From: Closterium sp. NIES-65
Taxonomy: Eukaryota; Streptophyta; Zygnematophyceae; Desmidiales; Closteriaceae
Assembly (NCBI GenBank): GCA_948144175.1
Contig: CANXME010002329.1
Coordinates: 62,001-126,000, forward strand
Reading direction: 5' to 3'
DNA: 64,000 bases
In this document: positions 39,165 to 56,300 of the stretch, one piece after another
Numbering within the stretch: position 1 is the first letter of the stretch
Layout of the letters: each line of letters starts with the position of its first letter
Position numbers and translations under genes: made by a program
The notes under the pieces: model-generated
What the model saw: the letters and a program-made list of their open reading frames with translations, nothing else
Told to the model about the DNA's origin: nothing
Databases searched by the model: none

Positions 39165-40292
39165 AGCACTGTTCCCGGGGTTTGTTCAGGATAGGATGTC
39201 CTGTTGGGGAGTGTGCAGTGCGGTTTGCAGGTTTGCAGGCAGTGGATATGGATGCAATGACGACGAAGCTTGCCCTATGTTTGGAAAAGATGCAGATTGT
39301 CAACAGAGAGCGTATGTGCTCTGTAAATTGGGACCAATTTCAAGTTTTAGAATTCTTCTCTTTAGATAGCAGGGGAGTTAGCGTGTCTGGGTTTGTGGAT
39401 GTGGTGTGCAAACAGGATTCTGGTGGATATCTTCAAATAATAGCCCTAAGAAAGGCCGGCTGGTTCCCATGACTATCCCCACAATGAGTAGACAAGCAAC
39501 AAGGTAGCAAAACTGGCTGAGTTCACAGCAAGGTATTGCAGCTGGACAGACCATTGTGCATTCTAGCCACTGATTGGCAAGTACTATCGTATTAGTTTGT
39601 ATCCCACTTTATTGAACTGGGAAAAGCAGCTGCTGTTCCTAAGGCTAAGAGTGATTCACGTCTAAAAGGAAGGGGGTAAACCCTTTACATTTCAATCTGC
39701 CCACCAGGAGCATCAGCCCTGCAAGAGGGGTAAGCCATGGTAGGAAGGCACAGGCAAGGAGAAAAGAGTTAATTCAACAAGCTACTGCAAAGACAGCTCG
39801 CAGACTTCTCACTCTCATGCACACAGAACTATGTCAAACTGTCACAATCTGCCCATTCGTATTGCATCCTCTCGAGGCTGCTTCTGTCTACTGAGTACCG
39901 CAATCTGACCACTCATTTCCGCCTCCCAGACACTCGCTTCTGCCATGCGTCCCCTAGATCCGCAACCTAACCACTCCATTCTGTAATCGTCGATCCGGTT
40001 ACAGCGTACTGTTGATTCCAGGCACAGAGTGCTAGCGCTCCACCTTCAAAGCGCCTAGCCCACATACCCAAAGCTCCAGTCATGTGGCGTCAGTGGTGTC
40101 ATGCGAAATGGTTAGTGGTGTCATGCGAACGGGTCAGTGGTGACATGCCATGCCATCAGATGCTACCCTAAACGGAAAGTCCACGAGATAATTCGTTCTC
40201 TGGGCTGGACAATACGCAGTGTACTGCGGACACTAGTATTATTCGACATACAACCTACGTTTGCGCCCTGCTCTTCACTCGTTCACACGGAT
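39165..40292. other. Tail-to-tail intergenic region, no gene recognised
   Basis: About 1.1 kb between the ethylene receptor and the small membrane-protein gene, holding their 3' UTRs. A weak extra trace of the receptor end is at 39248-39310. Short open frames only. Confidence 0.5.
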
Positions 40293-41340
40293 TTACAGGA
40301 CGTACCCGGTGTAGCCGAATTTGGCGCGGTGGATATTGCGCTGTCGGATCCAGCAGATGCAGACGCACAAGAGGCAGAACGCCATGCCGAAAGTCACTCC
40401 TGGAAAAGGGCAAGGGGAGCACGCAGCGCGGGAGTCAATCAACAATGATCTTTAACATCCTTTATCGTCTCACCCCACCCTCTCTTACTCCTTATTGTTC
40501 ACTGTCCCTCCACTTTCTCCCAAGAAAAAGCTGGTTACATCGCGCACGACCGGGATGACGATTGTATGACAGTGCGACGTTTGTACTTTGGATAACAAAT
40601 TTCACAGCGAACGATGTACTTTGGTTGGATGAGTATCTGATAATCACGTAAAGAGCAGCGATGGCTGATGCGAAGATAACTGGCCGATAGCCAGGCGACT
40701 GGCGTGGTGGCGATGTGAAGGGTCCGAATCAAACGAGTTCAAAGATGTTCGCAACAGACTATAATCACTCACCGAGTGCATCCTGAGCTTTGCGTCAAAC
40801 TCGAAAGCGGCTCGCTACGGGTTGTGAGGGCTCACCGAGAACAATGCCGATGATGCCTTCGGGACCAATCCCGTCGCTCTGCATCTTCGTGTACGTCCCT
40901 TGGAAGTCGTACTTGGAATAAAAGTCGCCCTCCACTGTTCCCGCCTGTTCTGTGGGCGTCAGACCTGACGGCTCGGTAGCATCGCCGCCGACAACGGTGC
41001 CGGCCGGCATGTTCTCCATGTCCTGCGCGATCTGCTCGTCCGTCTTAGGAGGCTCGTCCGCCGGCGGCTCATCGACCGGCGCTTCGTCAGCTGGCGGCTG
41101 GTCGGCGGGAATGTCTTCAGGCGGAATGTCCTGGTTGAAGGGGTCTTGGGGCACGCCCTGCTCGCCGTCTGCAGGCACGTTTGCTGGGTAGTCCCCCTCT
41201 CCCTCGCCGGCGAATCCCGCGTTTTGCGGCTCTGGCGGGTAGTCCTCATTCGCCGCTGGATCTTGCGCTTGGCATCGTGTAGACGACAGAACTAGGCAGA
41301 CCAAGGACAGAAGGATAGCCAGCCGAGCGAATCTCGCCAT
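40293..41340 (-). CDS. Orphan type I membrane protein with Pro/Glu-rich ectodomain
   Basis: Two exons (41340-40836 and 40399-40293) join in phase to 203 residues. A clear signal peptide comes first (MARFARLAILLSLVCLVLSS, cleavage near CQA-Q). The ectodomain is acidic and proline-rich, with a degenerate repeat (DIPADQPP, DEAPVDEPPADEPP). The block YDFQGTYTKMQSDGIGPEGI precedes a membrane helix formed across the splice junction (GIIGIVLGVTFGMAFCLLCV). The short basic tail WIRQRNIHRAKFGYTGYVL ends at a TAA. The second exon was recognised because it completes the helix in frame. I know no family for it. A cell-surface or endomembrane anchor is the simplest reading. An upstream in-frame ATG at 41361 would add seven residues ahead of the signal peptide. 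Confidence 0.8.
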
Positions 41341-42877
41341 TTTTTTTAAGTCCGAAATCACCGACGCAATGCCTCAACTCAGTCCGTTACCTATACTAAA
41401 ACTAGCAGGAATTGAGACCTTCGTAACTGAACTGAGAAACCAATATGCTTGCTAACCAGAAATATTCCCTGAGCTCAATCAGCGAAACCAAACTGGGGGG
41501 CCAAGCTTGAGGGAAGATGTTGCGCGCGCTACCTAGGCGGTAGGTACGGTCTTCGGTGTTTCGCCAAGCTGGAAGTGGTTCGTGCGAGCCTTGGGTTTAG
41601 GGCGGGTTAAAAGAGTACGTCCGATTGCGGTTCAAAAAGGGTAAGGCTTGATCTAGAGCGGTCGTTTTTTAACACGAGATGGTTGGGTGGGGTTTCCTGC
41701 GAAAACGTGCAAAGTTTGACCCGCCCCTATCACGTCAAAACCGCTCTCGCCGAGCCTCAAGGCGCGGTGCCTCCTTGGTCCGGCTGGGTCACATCTCCCA
41801 TTTGCGTCGCTAGAGCGTCGCACACAGCTATCATAGGTTGCTGCGTCAATCTGCTCTGTCGTCGTCACCCCCGAAAGCGAAGGATTCGGGGTATGGGAAG
41901 TTCCAAAAGCACGTCCCGGCGGGAAGTGCAGGTTCGGAAATATGCGAAGTCGGAGGTTACCACTGCAATTTATCAGGCTGCAAATCTTCACTTTCGCAGA
42001 GCGACTGGAACAAGCGGGTGCTTGTGGCGAGAGTCTGGGGCAAGCTGGCCCGTCTTGAGCGACCACTCCCAGACCAATCACCTGAGAGACAGCATCGCTC
42101 ATCCAACAACCCCAATCACATGACACTGTCGCTCATGCAACCCTCTCCGTGCAGGCTTCCACATAACCTGGGAAAGTCCTCCACCTGCGACGCGGTAGCA
42201 AATCATCCTCGATACCGACTCAGCATGCGATATTTTCTTGAAGGGTTCAAGTGTAACATAAACCATTAGGCAAGCTACTCAGGGTTTGGTGTAAACAGGC
42301 ACAATTGTTCTGTCCTTGAGGGGTAGCCGTTCTCGCGCCATCTCGGACATCCCGTGCGTTTCGTATGGTGCGGTGCTTCCCATCCAAATGAATAAAAAAC
42401 GTCGAGCCGCGTGAACAGCCGGATCGCATCTCATCGAAATTGTGCCCAACATTTCAACATTTCGGCACACCACACAACGCATCCTTGACTGCTCCAACAA
42501 GGCAAAGTCAACCCCTCATCGCATTTCACAGATCTGGCTTCCTCGTGATCTCATCTCACCTCTCCTCCATTCCATTCATCAGTAGGTGCTGCTCCGTCGG
42601 GGTCACGTGCACTTTTGTGCACCCCACACTTCAGCGCCTCAATCTCGGCAATACGTTTCCTTTTTTATCGTGTCGGTTTCCCATAGAACGCGTAGTGCCA
42701 GGCTTCCCTTAGATGGAAAGCAAGGCGCCACGAGTGGGCAACATTTGTCAAGCAAAGCGCAGATGGTAGAGTAGCCGGAAAGGGAGAAAACAGACACTGG
42801 AATGCAGTGGACTACTGAAGGAGACAGAGAAATAGACACAGAGAGAGACCTTGATACGAGCATTCACTGACCGCGTC
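41341..42877. promoter_or_regulatory. Divergent region upstream of two secreted-protein genes
   Basis: About 1.5 kb between head-to-head starts. Open frames (41653-42126 and 41683-42269, among others) overlap on both strands and have no domain. A purine-rich stretch (42780-42850) immediately precedes the acetylesterase start. Confidence 0.45.
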
Positions 42878-46865
<3,988 letters not shown>

Positions 46866-48016
46866 GTCACTTCTCAATTTTGTTTACTAGCACCTATGGA
46901 GAGAAGCTATGTATGTCTATGTATGTAGTCGATTTACCAATCGAACTGGATTGTAGAGCTTAGAGATTTTTTTTCCTCAACCACAAGCCAATGAGGCTTG
47001 ACTTTCACAAATGTTTCAATCAGTGCCGTCGAGGCCAATATCGAACGGCGGAAAGCTGGTCTTGGCACGGAAGTCCGCTCGCCACGGCGGCGGGCCCGCC
47101 GAGGCAATGGGCGCTTCACGCGGCACTTTGTGCGTGCACCATCCCCGCAACACCACAACACAATCCAGCGTGTCGCGCAACTATGTCCTTGGAAATTCCC
47201 CGAAGCTCCGCATTTTGCCCCTGCTGATCCCAATTTCTTCTCAATTGCCGCTCCGTTTGGCATAGCAAACCCTCTTGTTCCCCTGTAGTTCCGCCAGTCA
47301 TTCTCCCCACGAATCGTTTGTTCTTCCAACAATCCACGTACAGCTGCTGCGAACAGAACCCCCCCTCCCCGTCATTGTTTCTCGTCTCGCTCCCCCCTCC
47401 CCTCGTACTCCCTCCCCAATTCCATCTTCTCCGCTCCCCTTCGCTCCACCCCCCCTGCTCCACTTCATTCTCCGCCACCTCAACACCGTCAACCCCGCCG
47501 AAGGCTGTGGAACTTGCGCATGGAAAACTCACAGCAAACCCGCCTCACTAGGCTGATGGTGCTTTTGAGAAGACACCCTAGGGTAGTTCAGTCCAGCCTT
47601 GTACTCCGTGCCGTCCTGTTTGTTAGTGAGGTCGGCTGCTTCCGTAATCTCCCACCCACGCTTCGCGTCGCACGTGTAAACCTCGGATCATCCTTTATTT
47701 TTTGCGAGTCCAGCCGAATTTCGTACTACGGAACGTTCGACGCTTGTACCTTTTTTTCTCACGGCTCGTCAGCTTTTCTTTTGGAAGATTCAGCGGGGTC
47801 TAGGAGCAGGCATTGTTTCGCAAACAACCTTCCTAAGCAGAATTTTTGTATATTCCAGAAGTCAAGTCAAAGAGGATCTCTTGTCCTGCTGTGCGTATCG
47901 TTGGCCTGAACAACATCGGTGTTAAACAACAGTAGCAGAATAACTTGGCCTGTCCGACAGCCGTTTCCTAGTCTACAGAATTCGCATCGTACGCCGTCTT
48001 AGAGATCCTGAAACCG
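46866..48016. other. Intergenic region upstream of the LBD gene
   Basis: About 1.15 kb, including the 3' flank of the acetylesterase and the promoter of the LBD gene. Open frames around 46934-47909 on both strands are overlapping and domainless. The part 47340-47480 is C-rich. Confidence 0.5.
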
Positions 48017-49450
48017 ATGGACTCCACGCGCGACGACGTGCACACACCCAGCAAGCGGCACAAAGGCTACAACGGCTTCCCTACTCCCACAGACGGCCAC
48101 GAGCAGCAACCGCCGCAATCATCGCCGTCTCCTTCCCCTGGTCAAGCCCAGGCGCAGTATTCCGCGCAACAAGCGTACGCCTCTCCGCAGCAAGCGTACG
48201 GCGCACCCCAGCAATTCACCTCCCCGCAGCAACCGTACGCGTCCCCTCATCAACCATTCAACACGCCGGTCACCGCGTCGCATGCAGTCGGCCCGGTTTC
48301 TGGAAACAACGGGATCGGTGGTTCGCCCTTGACTACCGCCATGGCTCCCCCCAGCGCTCCGTCAGTCGCGCTGGAGCTAACGCATGGCGGCTCCCAACCT
48401 GTCTCCGCTGCCTCTACCCCTGTCCGCGCGCATTTTGCCGACGCGTCTCAATCTACCCCTGTCCGCGCGCACCAACCGCACTCCCCCTCCCCCGCCTCCG
48501 CTGCTGCGCACGCGTCTGCGGTCACGGTTGTGCAGGCATCTCCGCTTACTGTTGCGCCCAGTCCCTCCCCATCTCCCGCTACGGGTACTCCCGGAGCCGT
48601 CGCAGCGTCGCCAGGCGGAGTAGGTGCGTCGCCGGGTGGAGTAGGACCGTCGCCAGGAGGAGTCGCAGCGTCGCCAGGGGTCGCAGGGTCAATGCACGAC
48701 CCGCCGTGCGCAGCGTGCAAGTCGCTGCGGCGGAAGTGCACGCGCGAGTGCATCTTCCTGCCCTACTTTCCCCGTGACGATCCTGAGAAGTTTGCGCGCG
48801 TGCACAAGGTGTTCGGAGCCAGTAACGTGTCCAAGATGCTGCAGGTGAGCCCAACTGAATACCCTCACCTTCTCTCATGGTCTCATGGCCTGTCTCGCCC
48901 TACTCTCATCATTCCCCTGACAATTCCTTATCCGACTGTTGGATGTTCTGTACTTGGCATGCCGCATTGTACCTAAGCCCAATTTCCCATATTATCAACA
49001 CAACTGATTTGCAGTTTCCCATTGCTCTTTTCTCCCTTGTGTTCATGCCCTGTGGCCGTGACTGCACCATGCATCAGGAACTGCCCCTACACCAGAGGGA
49101 GGATGCAGTGGCGAGTCTAGAGTATGAGGCACAGGCCCGGGTGCAGGATCCAGTCTATGGCTGCGTTGGCATTCTCTGCGTGCTCCAGGTACAGTAAAGA
49201 TGGTGCTGGTTGGTGTTTCGCTTACGTGTGCATTGCCTTAGCATGTCTGATTGCTCCATGTTTTGACACACATTCTGTGTACTGCTGTAATGTGCAGCGA
49301 CAAGTGGTTGCTCTGAGGGAGCAATTGGCAGCAGCCCAGTCACAGGCGCAGATGCAGTTAGGGAATGGTGGTGTTGATGTCAATGGGCAGGTGGAAGTTC
49401 CACAACAACCATCTCCAGCAGCAAATTTAGCCACAGGAGGGGCTTCTTGA
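48017..49450 (+). CDS. LBD: LOB-domain (LBD) transcription factor, class I
   Basis: Exons 48017-48844, 49078-49188 and 49298-49450 (phase 0) give 363 residues. The LOB domain begins at about residue 231 with the zinc-binding block CX2CX6CX3C (CAACKSLRRKC, then TRECIF). The GAS block follows (FARVHKVFGASNVSKMLQ, then ELPLHQREDAVASLEYEA), then the coiled-coil region RVQDPVYGCVGILCVLQ with continuing heptads (RQVVALREQL). Class I membership follows from the complete GAS block and leucine-zipper-like coiled coil. It is a plant-specific nuclear DNA-binding regulator of organ or cell-lineage boundaries in land plants; its role in the source organism is unknown. The 230-residue N-terminal extension, rich in Ser, Pro, Gln and Ala, is longer than usual. 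The intron inside the GAS block falls after the QLL/MLQ position, common in this family. Confidence 0.96.
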
Positions 49451-50338
49451 TCTAGATTTTGTTTTCTCAAATGGCTGCAGCACGGTGTGATGTATTAGTA
49501 GACGTGGTTTGCCAATTAAAGTGCTATGGTTTGTGAGACTTCCAAAGAGGATTAGAGGGTTTGAAATACCATATGGTTATGCAGGGAATGTGAACCTACT
49601 AGAAGTGATATGTTTTCACTGAAAGTCAGTGAATGTGAAATTGCGTAACATGGTGAAGTTCTGTAGCATCGCTCACGAATCAACCGTTAGGGATTTCCGC
49701 CACCACTTGGGTGGGGCTCGGTCCCATCTCGCGGTGCAGCTGGCCTGCGCTCCGTATGCGGACCCAGCATCAGTGGGAAACGTGGCAGCGCTGCGTTGGC
49801 GGACCTCGAGACTTGCACCCTCCGCCCACCATTTTCCGTCCCCTCCCCACTTACCCCCGCGCGCTTGGCATGGCACGGAAACACCCAGCTGTGGCTGGTT
49901 TGACCGTGTGGGACCTGTGAATGGGCATTCCCAAGGCGCGTTCCTTTCAACCCAAACTTCTCCAGCCTGACCAGAACAAACCAAACTCAACCACGCAAAG
50001 CAAGCACCCACGGATATTCCTGAGGGGCACGATTCCGTTCATGCCACTAGTACCTGATGAATTGCATTCCCAAGAACAAGACACTCCTCCACGCACCAGT
50101 CTTCTCAACGTAGTTCTTGTGTTATGTCTTCAGCCTAGACAGAAGCAAGCTACGACGGCATCAACCTAATTAGTTCGGAAAACTGCTAGAGCGTTCGGCA
50201 AATATTTATGTGAAGATTGGTTTTAACACTTCCACCGTCGATTCCGGCTCTTTCAAGAACTCAATCTGCAGCTCAGGTTAAAGGCTCAGGATTGAGTAAA
50301 AACTCCGAAGTAATTCGTCGCTCAGGGCTCGAAGCAAG
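49451..50338. other. Intergenic, 3' flank of LBD gene and promoter of EFR3-like gene
   Basis: About 890 bp, AT-rich just after the LBD stop. Overlapping open frames around 49629-50169 have no recognisable domain. Confidence 0.5.
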
Positions 50339-53300
50339 ATGGGGGTCCTTTCGCGGCGAGTATTGCCGCTGTGCGCGGACGTCTTCTGCTTTCCCTGTCC
50401 GCAGATGCGCTCGCGCTCTCGCAAACCCATGAAGCGCTACAAGCAGTACCTCGCCGCGATTTTCTCAGCGTCAGATGTACGTCTTAGACCCCACTGAATG
50501 TAGTTCTAGCGATGACCAACCTCAATGGTACAGAAGCACCACTTTCGTTGTAGAACTCTTGCTCCCTTGTTCGCGTCTCATCCTGCATTCCAGTTCCACC
50601 TCTCCGCGTCTCCCGGCTGTTCCGTTTGTCTTCGACCAGAAAGGAAACGTTGACGAGAAGCAGATAGGAAAGCTCGCGGATTACGCGGCGGGAAACCCGG
50701 ACCGCATTCCGAAGATCGTGGCGAAGCTGGAGGAGCGAGCCATTCGAGAGCTGCGCGCCGAGCGGTTCAACTCGCTACCCGCCGTGGCTCGGTCGTACTC
50801 GAAACTGCTCTCCTCGTGTCAGAGCTCCCTGTGAGTGCATATTCACTTACCACCTCTCTGCATCGAATGACACCCCCTGGCCTGGCCTTCTGCCATTACT
50901 TCCCCCATCCCCAACCCACAGCAAACAACCTCACGTCACTCGCATCCCGGCGTTGATTTCCTACGTTTCCTCACCGTCTCCCCACTCTCTCCTTCTCCCT
51001 GCCTCTAAACCTCCCCCCTGTTGGCTCTTTCTTCGTCGTCGACAGCGCGCTGCTGGCGTGGAGCGTGCTGAGCGTGGTGCAGAAGCTGCTGCAGAGCAAG
51101 CGAGTGGACGTGCGCGTGCTGGGCTGCGACCTGCTCGCGGATTTTGTGGACTGCCAGTCGGACGCCGCGTACGCCGCGCCCATTCAGAAGCTGTGCCCCA
51201 CGCTCGTCGCCATGGCGCACGAGGCCGGCTCGCAGGAAGACTCCCGGGCCGCCAGGTCGTCCGCGTTAAGAGCTATCGCCGCTGTGGTTAGTACACTGTG
51301 CACAAAGACCCGCTGAGCTGCATTGCGTTCCTCCTGCGATTCACCCCGTGTCATGCTCCGCTTGCCACGTGCTTATTACGGCATGCAACGTGTCATGCCC
51401 TCGGCGTTGCCTCACCTGATTCCTTGCTGCGTGACGCCCCTCTCCCCTCACCCCTCTTCCCCCCCGACCAATACAGATCCTCTTCGTCTCTTACTTCTCC
51501 CAGCCCTGCGACTGCCTTGACCAGGTAACCTCCCACCACCCCCTTTCCCCTTCTTCGTCCGTGTCCCTCTCACTCCTTCCCACTCCTTTCCATCCCCGTC
51601 TATCGTTTTCGTGCCTTAACCAAGTAACCTCCCACCAGCCTCCCTCCTTTACCCCCCCCCTCTCTCATTTAACTTCCTTTCGGTCCTGTGTCGTGACCAG
51701 GGCAGACCGCCATTCCTCCAACCCCACAAGCTGCACGCAGCAGCATATGCAGGTACAGGGCAGGCCCAAATCTTCATTCCCATCCCCCCCTTTTCCCTCT
51801 TCGCCCGTGCCCCTGCAGCTGCTGGCGGCCGTGCTGGACAACTACAAGCCGCACGCAGCAGGCGCCGGGGACGAGGGGGCAGCAGCAGCGGAGAAGGTGC
51901 GGGAGAGGACGCATGAGGCTCTCAAGAAGCTGACTCTTCAGCAGCAGCAACAACAGCAAGGGGGTGGTGGCAAGGAGAAAGAGGGGCTGCATCAGGAGAG
52001 GAAGCTGGTCACTCCACTGCCCTCCAAGTCAGTACTATCCCTTACTCCTTGATTTCAGAGCACCTCGCCTTCCTACCTCTCTCACGCACGCCCTTTTATT
52101 CTGAGCTTCACGCTCTCGTTTTAAAACGAAATCTTTTTCTATTCCCCCGCTGCCCCCCATCCCTTCTCCCACCTCCCAGGCAGGAGCTACAGCACCCAGA
52201 AGTGGCAGCGTTGGTGGCGGTATGGGCTCTCGCGCACATGCTTGCAGCCGCGGTGCCTCTCTCCTCACAGCAGGTGCTGGCGCATCTGCTGCTCTACCTC
52301 TCCAACGGCTCCCACTGGGCCGACTTCGAGGCGCCTCAAAACCACTGGGTTGCACCCCTCATACAAGTCTTCGGACTCTAACTCACTCCCCATTGCCCCC
52401 GATCCCTTCCCCCACCCACCAGGCAGGAGCTACAGCACCCAGAAGTAGCGGCGCTGGTGGCGGTGTGGGCGCTGGCGCACATGTTTGCAGCCGCGGTGTC
52501 CCTCTCCTCGCAGCAGGTGCTGGCGCATCTGCTGCTCTACCTCTCCAACGGTTCCCACTGGGCCGCGCCTGCTAGCCAAGGCGACGCAGCAGCAGCAGCA
52601 GCAGCGGGGGCAGGGGCGGAGGCGGGGGCGGCAGGCAGGGGAGGGGTTGCAGGGCAGATGTTAGAGGATATCTGTCTGGCTCTCCGGTTCCTGGGTGAGT
52701 GGTCGCGTTACTAGCAGGTATTCACCATAGAGACTTGTCATATTTTTGGGTCGTACACAAGGGGAGGGGTTTCAGGGCAGTTGTTAGAGGATACATGTCT
52801 ACTCTCCGTTTCCTGGGTGGGTGCATGTGTTCCTGGCAATTTTTTTTGGGGACTCCCCGCGCCCTCCCCCTGTACTTCCCCGTCCACTACTCAGCCTTCT
52901 TCTCTTCTTTCTGTCTCTCTCCCTTACTCCCTCCCCGACTCCCGCTTCCCAGCCACTCGCTCTCCTTCGCCCACCAAGGAGGAGCGGCGGCTCCTTCTGG
53001 CGCTGCTAGCAGCAGTGATCCGCCACGCGGACTCCTCCCCCGCCCTGCGCTCCCCCCGCATGCGCCACGACGCCCTTGCTGTCGCGGGGGGGCTGCAGAT
53101 GGCGCACCTGCTGCTGGCGGACGGGGGGAAGTGGGCGGACGGGGGGAAGGAAACCGGGGGACAGGGCGCAGGGGGAGGGCCTGGGATTGGGGAGGAGAAA
53201 AGGGAGATTAGCGCAGGGGGAGCGGGAGGGGCGGTGAGCATGAGAGGAGGGCCGGAGGCAGCGAGTGAGGTGCAGGCTGTGGGCGACTTATTGCGGATAC

Positions 53301-56300
53301 TGAAGCGCAGTATAGTGGAGGAGAAACAGGGGGGCGGCATGGACGATAATATCATAGGGGAGGGGCAGGTGGGGGGTGGCGTGTCGTTCAGACGGAGACA
53401 AGGCGAGCAGCCTGCTCTGCAGGAGCAGGCGCTGAAGCTGCTGGTGCTCGTGACATCGTTGCATGTGAGTAAGGCTTGTTTGTCTGTATGTGCACCCTCC
53501 TTACTCGCCAATCCCTAGTGATTCTTTTTTTCTCTCACATCTCTCAATCCCTTCACTCTCCGCCGCCCTCCTCCCCACTTGCCCCCCTGCCTCCATGTCC
53601 CCCTTCCCCCCTGCTCACCTGCCCCTCTCACTCTCCCCCTTTCCCTCCTGCTCCCCCTGCACCCCTGCCTCGTCCCCTTCGCCCCCCACCAGGCGGGCAG
53701 TCCCAGGGACCGAGCAGCGCTGTTGTTGGACGACACTGCAGTGTTCCTCGAGTCCCTGCCGTCCCTCCCCTTCACTCCTTTCACTCCCCTGTCTCCCTGT
53801 TCCCTCCCCACAAACCAACCACCAGGCAGGCAGTCCCAGGGAGCGAGCAGCGCTGTTGCTGGACGACACAGCAGTGTTCCTCGAGTCTCTGCCGTCCGAC
53901 CCCTGGGGCTCCTGGGCCCATGCATGCATCCTCCTCGCTCTCAACCTGTGTGAATTCCTCCCCCCTCCCCCTCCCCTCTCCCCTACCCTCACACCAGGCG
54001 GGCAGTCCAAAGGACCGAGCAGCGCTGCTGCTGGACGACACGGCAGTGTTCCTCGAGTCCCTGCCGTCCGACCCCTGGGGCTCCTGGGCCACACTCGTTG
54101 CTGCAGAGGCTGCTGCCGCCGTTGTCGTGCTGCCCGTGGCTGTGGCCGTGGAGAGAAACGAGGGGGAGGAGGGGGGGGAAGGGGATGAGGGGGAGGAGGG
54201 GAACAGGAAGGGGTCTGGAACCTTGGTGAGTCATTGTGCTTGTCTGAAAGGTTGTTCTGCTCGCATTGCTCCTCCTGTGGTTTTCCTAAGCCCTGATCCC
54301 CTTGTCATTTGTTTTCTCCTCAAATTCCACTACTTATGAAACAGGGAAGCTTCCCGGATGCTGCGCTCCTCAGCATCCTCCGTGCCTTCCTGCACCCGCA
54401 CTCCGAGACAAGAGACGCTGCCCACCACCTGCTGCAGCTGCTTCTCCGGGGCCCTGCAGCCTTCCCACCAAATGACAGGGACTGCTACGGCCTCGTTATT
54501 GCAGCCAGTGCTGTCACCACCAGTGCTTCTGCTGCTCATCCACTGGCCTCCATAGAGGACATTAAACGGCCCCCTCTGTCCCCCTCGCCGTCCCAACTCC
54601 CTCTGCTACTATCCGCGCTCTGGCTGCAAGCAGCCATGCCCTCCACCGCCCCCAAGTCCCTCTGTGCCCTCTCCTCCACCTTCCACGCCCTCCTGCCCTG
54701 CCTCTCCGCCCCACCTCCCCCTCCCTCTTCCCCCGCCTCCCCCTCCTCGCAATCCCTGTCCTCCTCGCTCCTCCAGTCCTTCCAGCTCGCTCTCTCCCTC
54801 CGCCGAAAGGCCCTCTCTCTGCCTTCCGTTGCAGCACAAGGGGCAGATGGGGGAGGGGGAGGGGGTGCAGGGGCGGAAGTAGAAGAAGAGGGGGGAGGGG
54901 GTAGGGGAGAGGCGGAGTGGACGATAGGGCCGGTGGATCGGCGGTCGGTGTTCACTGTAGCCACTGCCATGCTTGCAGGTCTGGCTGGCAGCCTGGGCAT
55001 GGAGGAGGTGGCGGCGTTTGTCCTGTCTGAAGAGGCTTCGTCGGCTGCTCTGGTGGGTGTTTTCTCTGGGGGTGGCTGCTCTTGCACGTCTGACTTGTCT
55101 TCCTGTGCTTCCCTCTCTGCTGCTTTTAGTTCCCTAGCGCACCTGCTCTAGCATGTGTGTGTGCGTGCCTGCTTGGCATCTCATCGACTGTTCTGCCTGT
55201 TGTCATGCATAACCCCATACCCTCGCTCATATACTCTCCCTCCCTTTCCGTCTCCCAATACCCCCACTCCCCCCCCTTCTTTCCCCTCTGCCACCACTTT
55301 CCCCCCACTTCCCTCTCCGCCACCTCTCCCCCTCCCTCCCTCTGCCCCCCACGCCAGGCCAACCCCTTCCACGTCATCAATCCCGACGGCACGCTCTCAG
55401 AGCGCCGCCCGCCCACCTCTCAGAGTGCGTTCGGCTCGCCTGCTGACTCAGAGCGGGCGGCGGCTGAGCTGGCAGGGGCGAGCAGCAAAGAGGAGGAGGT
55501 GCAGGTGCAGCTGGGGGAGAAGATAGCTGCTGCAGTTGTAGCTGCGGTGAGTGTGGTGCAGTAGTGTGTTGAGTGCGGTGCAGCATTGGGGTGCACTTTT
55601 GGCTACAGACATATGATAGTTGCAGCTGGGGGAGGTGTCAGCTGCTGCATTCATGACTGCGGTGCGTGTGTACGCGAATGTGAATGTGGAGTATTGGGGG
55701 GTGAGACCGTGAGGGTACTGAGGGTGCAGTACAAGTTGTCAAGCCCTGAAAGTTACTGGTAGCCTGAAACTTCTATCAGGCATAGCTGATTCCCTCCCCT
55801 TCCCTGTCCCCTCTCCAATTGCCCTCCCAACTACTACCGGTCCTCAAAAGGGGGCCAGAGCTCTCAGTGGAGCTGGCATTTCTGCTGCCAGCCTCCCACC
55901 CTCTCAACCTCACGCCTGCCGTGTTCTGTCTCACCCTTGCTGCTACTCTACCCTTTCTACAGTTCCCCGGGCACTGAGTGGAGCCGGTGTTGCTGCGTGC
56001 ACCCTTCCACCCGTCAGACTCACTCGCCCTCACACCTGCCTTACCTTTCTCTCCCTTGCAACTCTACCCTTCTTACAGTTCCCGGGTCACTCGGTGGAGC
56101 CAGCATTACTCCTGGCGCCGTTCCACCCATCAGACTCTCTCGCCCTCACACCTGCAGCCGACATGCTCGCTGCTGTCGCTGCCGACTCCGCTGCTCCCAT
56201 CCTCCCCTCCTTTGAGGTAACCTCTCACTTTCCGTCACTTGCCTTTAAGCTTAAGAAAAAAATTGGAGTCTTCTCTCTGTGCCCCGCCATTCAACCCTTT

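Noticed and set aside
41653-42269. Possible genes upstream of the acetylesterase
   Set aside because: Overlapping frames on opposite strands with no recognisable motif. They are better explained as GC-rich intergenic sequence.
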